Assembly: GCA_023145125.1 (NCBI GenBank)
Contig: JAGLEK010000128.1
Span: 1-12,323, forward strand
From: Bacteroidales bacterium
Lineage (GTDB): Bacteria; Bacteroidota; Bacteroidia; Bacteroidales; B18-G4
Reading direction: 5' to 3'
DNA length: 12,323 nt
Shown here: positions 8,001 to 12,323 of the stretch, piece by piece
Position numbering within the stretch: position 1 is the stretch's first letter
Layout of the letters: each line of letters begins with the position of its first letter
The notes under the pieces: generated by a model
Told to the model about the DNA's origin: nothing
The model's database searches: none
What the model saw: only the letters and a program-made list of their open reading frames with translations
Made by a program: the position numbers and the translations under genes

Positions 8001-11000
8001 CCGCTGGGGTGGGGTAATGCGTAAGATTGAGTCAACCGACTTTGAAGCGACCAATGTTGAGTATATCGAATTTTGGCTGATGGATCCATTCAGCGAAGAT
8101 TCAACCAATAAAGGAAAATTGTATTTTAACCTTGGGGACATCTCTGAAGATATGCTTCGCGACTCCCGGAAATCATATGAAAACGGCATGCCTACTACGG
8201 CAGAGGTTACAAACGTAGACGAAACCGGATGGGGACGTGTTCCAAATGTTCAGTCATTGGTCGAGTCATTCGACACAGAAGAAGACTCCCGTGTGTACCA
8301 GGATATTGGTTACGACGGACTGGGTGACAGCGATGAGCGCCTTTTCTATAGCGAATCAGGTATGCACCCATACCTGGATACCATTGCTGCTTTATATGGC
8401 CCTAATTCAGCTGCTTACCAGAAAGCATTTCTTGATCCTTCATCTGATAACTACCATTATTTCAGAGGCAGTGACTACGATGAAGACCCTAAGTTTTCCA
8501 GCGTACTTGAAAGGTATAAGAACTTTAACGGCGCTGAGGGCAACTCCCCTACCGATGCTCAAAATCCGGAAGCATATCCTACGGCTGCAACCTCTTTGCC
8601 GGATGTAGAGGACCTGAACCGCGACAATACCCTCAGTGAAGCAGAGCGTTACTTCCAATACGAGATAGAGCTGGATCCAGCGAATATGGAAGTAGGAAAC
8701 CAGTATATCACGGATGTATTCACTGCCGTAGGAATTGCTCTTCCTAACAATAAAAAGGGCAGTACCAAATGGTACCAGTTTAAGGTCCCGATCAGCCAGC
8801 CCGACCGTGCCATTGGTGGCATAACAGATTTTAAATCCATTCGTTTCATGCGTGTTTTCATGAAAGACTTTGAACGCCCGGTAGTGCTAAGGTTTGCCAC
8901 CTTTGAACTGGTACGGGGTGAATGGAGGAAATACCAGCATTCACTTCTTGCTGCCGGCGAATATATTCCTGATGACATCCAGGCGCTCACCACATTCGAC
9001 ATTTCAACACTTAATATCGAAGAAAATGGCTTCAGGCAGCCTATCCCTTATGTGATCCCTCCCGGCATAGAGAGAGAGACCAATCTGGGGACCACCAACC
9101 TGATAAGGTTAAATGAGCAGGCAATGGTACTGAATGTATGCGGATTGGTCGATGGGGATGCAAGAGCTGCATACAAAACAACCAGCTTTGATTTCAGGCA
9201 GTACAAAAAAATGAAGATGTATGTGCATGCTGAAAAGTCACTTGAATCACAGGATTTGGAATACGGTGACCTGACTTGCTTTATCAGGATCGGGTCTGAC
9301 TTTACAGAAAACTATTATGAATACGAAGTACCCCTGACATTTACACCATGGGAAACAATAGACCCTGAGGGTATCTGGCCGGCCTCCAATAGTTTTGAAA
9401 TTGACCTTGAGGAATTGGTAAATGTCAAACATCGGCGAAATATTGCCATGCGAGAGCCCGGAAGCCAGGTACACCTGAACTTCCCTTATGTTGAATATTC
9501 CGGCGACCGGAGAGTTACCGTGCTTGGATCACCAACCGTCAGTGACGTGAAAACAATCATGATCGGTGTAAGAAATCCCAAAAAGCCGGGAGTGGTGGAG
9601 ATGGAACCACTCTGTGCTGAAATATGGGTTAACGAACTCAGACTTACTGATTTCAACAAAAAAGGCGGATGGGCGGCAACCACAACCATACAAGCACAAC
9701 TTGCCGATTTCGGCCAGGTAACCGTAGCAGGCATGCATAGTTCAGCAGGTTTTGCCAGCCTCGACAGCAAACTCAACGATGTTAACCTGGAATCCCTTTC
9801 CCAGTTCGATGTTTCGACTGACCTTCAACTCGGAAAATTCTTCCCTGAAAAAGCCGGCATCAGGATACCAATGCATTTTGACTATTCTGAAACACATATT
9901 ACTCCGGAGTATAACCCCCTGGACCCTGATATCTTACTTCAGGAAGATCTGGATTCTTACGTAGCAAAAGACAAACAGGACTCGGTGAAACGCCTGGTGG
10001 TGGATTATACACAGCGCAAGAATATCAATTTTATGAATATCAGGAAAGATCGGGTAGGAAGCGCAAAGAAGCCCAAAGTGTATGATATTGAGAACTTCAA
10101 CTTTACCTATGCATATTCTGAGATATACAACAGGAATGTAGATATAGAATATGATCTGTTACAGGAATATAGGGGAGGATTTGGATATAATTTCGCCACT
10201 GCCCCGAAAAATGTAAGGCCTTTTGAAAAGATCGGTTTCATTTCCAAGACAAAAGCACTGCTTATCATTAAAGACTTTAACTTTTATTACCTTCCTAAGT
10301 CATTCAGTTTCACAACAGAGATGAACCGCGCCTATGGGGAAATGAAACTGAGGGACAAGAGCCTTGGTGTGATAAAAATACGGCCTACTTTTAACAAAAC
10401 CTGGAACTGGGACCGTAATTATGATCTGAAGTTTGACCTTGCAAAATCCCTGTCGATACAATATAATGCCCTTGCCAAAACCTACATTAATGAAGCACCC
10501 GGCAGTAAACATAAGAACAGTGAATGGTATGACAGCGAAGGACAAGATACCGTCAGTGTTAAAAACCAGATCTTTAGTTTTGGGAATATGGACCGTTTCG
10601 TTCAAAACTTCTCTATAAACTATGTCATCCCCATTGACAAACTGCCATTTCTTGAATGGGTTACATCCACCTTCACATACCAGGCAAGTTATAGCTGGAC
10701 AGCATCACCTTTATCTATTCAGCAACGCCTGGGAAATCAAATTGAGAATTCCAGGACCATACAATTGAATGGAAATCTGGCTTTTGACAAGTTGTATAAC
10801 AAGTCACCATATTTAAAGCAACTTCTCAGGCCTAAGAATCAACGCCAGCGTGGTGGCCCACCCCCAAGGAATCGGGGAGGGACACAGCAAGCACAGGACC
10901 AAGGAGCTGAAGCAGATACTTTAGAGAAGCCCAAGGTGAACTACTTTAAAATCATTGGTGAAGGTTTACTGAAGGTCGTACTGGGTATTAAAAAAACAAC

Positions 11001-12323
11001 CATCACCTATTCTCAAAGTCAGGGAACCGCATTGCCGGGTTTTCTTCCTCAGCCTAATTTACTGGGGACCAATTGGAGTGAAGGGGCACCCGGACTTGGC
11101 TTCACCTTTGGAAGCCAGAAAGACCTGCGACAGGAAGCCGGAGAAAAGGGATGGATAACAACCGACTCAACCCTGAACCAACCATACCTCAAAAAATACC
11201 AGGATGCCTTTGTGTTCCGAACTTCTGTGGAGCCAATTTCAGATTTTAAAATCGAAGTGACAGCTGACAGGAGCTACTCTGAGAACCATCAGGAATATTA
11301 CCGCTGGTCGGACACCCTTGGATCCTTTAATGCTTTCTCACCAACTGATGCAGGAAGCTATAGCATTTCATATATTGCCTGGGGAACTGCATTTGAGAAG
11401 GAATCAGGTGATAATATTTCTGAAACTTTCGAGAGGATGAAATCGATCAGGCCCGAAATTGCAGAACAACTGGCCAGGGAAAACCCGAACTGGAATGGAG
11501 AATATGTTTATGATTCTCTTACAGGTAATTATTATCCTGATGGGTATGGGCCTAACTCACCGGAGGTTCTGAGACCTGCGTTCCTTGAAGCATATTCAGG
11601 GAGAAGTGGATCGAAAGCAAACAGGGATTACTTTCCAACATTCCCTCTTCCAAATTGGCGTATAACATATACAGGCTTGTCTAAGATTGAGTTTATTTCA
11701 CGATTTATACAAAAACTGACCCTTGCGCACGGCTATAATTCTACCTATTCGATCAACTCCTTCCGGACTAACGTCAATTATGTGGATGCCAATGGATCTC
11801 CTTCCAGTAAACAACCCTTCTCTTCTGATTATGTTTCAAGATATGACTTCGGGCAAATCTCCATTGCAGAGCAGTTTTCCCCACTCTTCGGGATCGATAT
11901 GACCTTTCATAACAGTTTGTCCACTAAGATAGAATATAAAAAATCACGTAATCTTACCCTTAGTTTTGCCAACAACCAGATTACAGAGGTAAAGAGCAAT
12001 GAGTTGGTTGTTGGTTTGGGCTACAGGATCAAGAATCTTGGATTTACTATAAAGGCCCTTGGTGGCGGTGGGCGGAAAACCAGGATGGAAAGCGATCTGG
12101 ATATCAAGGTCGACTTTTCGATCAGAAGCAATAAAACCGTACTGAGAAGCCTCGATGAGGACATCAACCAGGTTTCCGCCGGACAAAAAATCTTTTCTAT
12201 CAACACTTCCATCGATTATATGTTGAATCAAAACCTCAGCATACGCTTCTTCTTCGATAAGATCATTAACAACCCCTTTGTTTCTAACCAATACAAAAAC
12301 TCAACTACAAACGGAGGTATCAG
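5047..12323 (+). CDS. sprA: SprA/Sov, outer-membrane translocon of the type IX secretion system, partial at the C-terminus
   Basis: Very large outer-membrane barrel (36 strands in the solved Flavobacterium structure) through which type IX cargo leaves the cell; in gliding species also needed for motility. There are 2,425 residues and no in-frame stop. The start is TTG: a TAA in frame lies directly before it, and it yields a good signal peptide (MIRIIKYLFAFFVFVSFLS, likely cut after T-S-A at 24-26), whereas the first in-frame ATG is about 75 codons inside. Family landmarks are EIEYDPETNQY (85-95), PKIYVGGKFFETIFGNN (starting at 148) and DYTVDYTLGRV (698-708). Further on are LRERPLTQKVSYG (761-773), YIDDFEGAKSTIDL (starting at 837), VEYIEFWLMDPF (1004-1015) and WVNELRLTDF (1527-1536). 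After about 1530 the protein is alternating strand-like sequence. The last visible residues (SIRFFFDK...NSTTNGGI) resemble the final strand of the family, so perhaps ten residues are missing. Partners such as PorV are not in the window. An Arg/Gly/Gln-rich insert lies at about 1929-1965. Confidence 0.96.
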   Translation, partial: MIRIIKYLFAFFVFVSFLSIVWETSAVGNGEETIPVPWLPPDTIEPDTTAPISLIYPFHDNSDLLYVPADTHGLYMGNPSNLHTEIEYDPETNQYQFQNKIGDLNYRNPSYMTFDEYQDFELKNSVRSYWKQRSQSSTGVDRGDGIIPKIYVGGKFFETIFGNNTIDIRPQGSAELIFGIMNNKTDNPTLNVRQRRTTNFDFDMKIQMNVVAKIGDKIEFRTNYNTEATFDFENKLQLKYEGKEDEILKLIEAGNVSLPLNTSLITGNQSLFGIKTKLQFGRTMVTAVYSEQQSETSQVTVQGGAQSNDFYLTAVDYDENKHFFLSQYFRDRYELALSELPLVISDINITKVEVWVTNIGAAVTQNRNIVAFQDLGENKVIYNSNVDPIPGRSLPSNNSNTLLLELDTAKIRDINTVSNYLKSLGFDPGVDFEKVEVARQLDASEYTVNGKLGFISLNTTLNSDQTLAVAFQYSVIGQDSSLLQVGEFSDQGIVAPACLSVKLLKSTSLNTRIPMWDLMMKNIYSIGAYQVSRDKFIMNILYSGNDNGVPTGYFVEGPENIKGVPLLKIFNLDNLNQQLNPPDDGLFDFIDGAATSGGTMQSSNGKIFFTVLEPFGSYLRGEIIDNGGDSALANRYCYDSLYTLTKTGAEQFPDKNKYILEGFYQSSSGSEISLNAFNVPRGSVKVTAGGRTLTENVDYTVDYTLGRVRIINEGILNSGTPINVSMENNTLFNIQTKRLMGARVEHVFNPNFLMGGTILNLRERPLTQKVSYGNDPINNTIWGLDLNYQTESRFLTKMVDAIPFIETKAPSMVSVNAEFAQFLPGHSRAIGKTGTSYIDDFEGAKSTIDLKNYGTWFLASTPQGQEDLFPETNIVGAFNFKTQIDYGKNRAKFAWYIIDPLFYDRNSSLVPPNVSKDELSKNSVRQVLETEVFPNKDIPSGVPTNIAVFNMAYYPTERGPYNYDDAPGPYTQGVDANGNLNNPETRWGGVMRKIESTDFEATNVEYIEFWLMDPFSEDSTNKGKLYFNLGDISEDMLRDSRKSYENGMPTTAEVTNVDETGWGRVPNVQSLVESFDTEEDSRVYQDIGYDGLGDSDERLFYSESGMHPYLDTIAALYGPNSAAYQKAFLDPSSDNYHYFRGSDYDEDPKFSSVLERYKNFNGAEGNSPTDAQNPEAYPTAATSLPDVEDLNRDNTLSEAERYFQYEIELDPANMEVGNQYITDVFTAVGIALPNNKKGSTKWYQFKVPISQPDRAIGGITDFKSIRFMRVFMKDFERPVVLRFATFELVRGEWRKYQHSLLAAGEYIPDDIQALTTFDISTLNIEENGFRQPIPYVIPPGIERETNLGTTNLIRLNEQAMVLNVCGLVDGDARAAYKTTSFDFRQYKKMKMYVHAEKSLESQDLEYGDLTCFIRIGSDFTENYYEYEVPLTFTPWETIDPEGIWPASNSFEIDLEELVNVKHRRNIAMREPGSQVHLNFPYVEYSGDRRVTVLGSPTVSDVKTIMIGVRNPKKPGVVEMEPLCAEIWVNELRLTDFNKKGGWAATTTIQAQLADFGQVTVAGMHSSAGFASLDSKLNDVNLESLSQFDVSTDLQLGKFFPEKAGIRIPMHFDYSETHITPEYNPLDPDILLQEDLDSYVAKDKQDSVKRLVVDYTQRKNINFMNIRKDRVGSAKKPKVYDIENFNFTYAYSEIYNRNVDIEYDLLQEYRGGFGYNFATAPKNVRPFEKIGFISKTKALLIIKDFNFYYLPKSFSFTTEMNRAYGEMKLRDKSLGVIKIRPTFNKTWNWDRNYDLKFDLAKSLSIQYNALAKTYINEAPGSKHKNSEWYDSEGQDTVSVKNQIFSFGNMDRFVQNFSINYVIPIDKLPFLEWVTSTFTYQASYSWTASPLSIQQRLGNQIENSRTIQLNGNLAFDKLYNKSPYLKQLLRPKNQRQRGGPPPRNRGGTQQAQDQGAEADTLEKPKVNYFKIIGEGLLKVVLGIKKTTITYSQSQGTALPGFLPQPNLLGTNWSEGAPGLGFTFGSQKDLRQEAGEKGWITTDSTLNQPYLKKYQDAFVFRTSVEPISDFKIEVTADRSYSENHQEYYRWSDTLGSFNAFSPTDAGSYSISYIAWGTAFEKESGDNISETFERMKSIRPEIAEQLARENPNWNGEYVYDSLTGNYYPDGYGPNSPEVLRPAFLEAYSGRSGSKANRDYFPTFPLPNWRITYTGLSKIEFISRFIQKLTLAHGYNSTYSINSFRTNVNYVDANGSPSSKQPFSSDYVSRYDFGQISIAEQFSPLFGIDMTFHNSLSTKIEYKKSRNLTLSFANNQITEVKSNELVVGLGYRIKNLGFTIKALGGGGRKTRMESDLDIKVDFSIRSNKTVLRSLDEDINQVSAGQKIFSINTSIDYMLNQNLSIRFFFDKIINNPFVSNQYKNSTTNGGI

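Noticed and set aside
11944..12291. 115-codon antisense open frame near the 3' end of sprA
   Set aside because: Same reason: shadow of the intact sprA frame with no independent support.

Overview
The window looks like chromosomal DNA from a Bacteroidota bacterium, probably a free-living or gliding relative of the Bacteroidales/Flavobacteriia. Three things support this. The right 60% is one very large gene for SprA (Sov), the outer-membrane translocon of the type IX secretion system, which is confined to this phylum. Three intergenic regions carry an exact TAnnTTTG -7 promoter element, the Bacteroidota pattern. The sirtuin lacks its zinc cysteines, as I recall for Bacteroidota homologues. Codon use and base composition look even, and there is no sign of mobile DNA, CRISPR, rRNA or tRNA.

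Layout. Positions 1-4180 hold three minus-strand genes, read right to left: maeB (malic enzyme fused to a phosphotransacetylase-like domain), mdh (LDH-like malate dehydrogenase) and a sirtuin-type NAD-dependent deacylase cut by the left edge. maeB and mdh each have their own -7 element and a hairpin followed by T-rich DNA, so they look like separate neighbouring transcription units rather than one operon. Positions 4181-4365 are a divergent promoter region. From 4366 onward the genes lie on the plus strand: ruvA (Holliday-junction binding subunit), an 80-bp gap with two hairpins, then sprA, which runs off the right edge only about ten codons before its expected end.

How the genes relate. MaeB and Mdh both act on malate, giving pyruvate plus NAD(P)H or oxaloacetate plus NADH, so they form a C4/C3 node. 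The sirtuin consumes NAD+ and removes acyl groups, which could touch the same central metabolism, but that link is inference. RuvA (DNA recombination) and SprA (protein secretion and gliding) have no functional connection that I can see; the adjacency is probably just conserved gene order.

Nothing here is a clearly new system. The points most worth a second look are the start of sprA (TTG, directly after a stop codon, overlapping a 3-codon ATG mini-ORF, just after a perfect hairpin), an EF-hand-like calcium loop inside SprA, the zinc-less sirtuin, and the dense set of inverted repeats between maeB and mdh.
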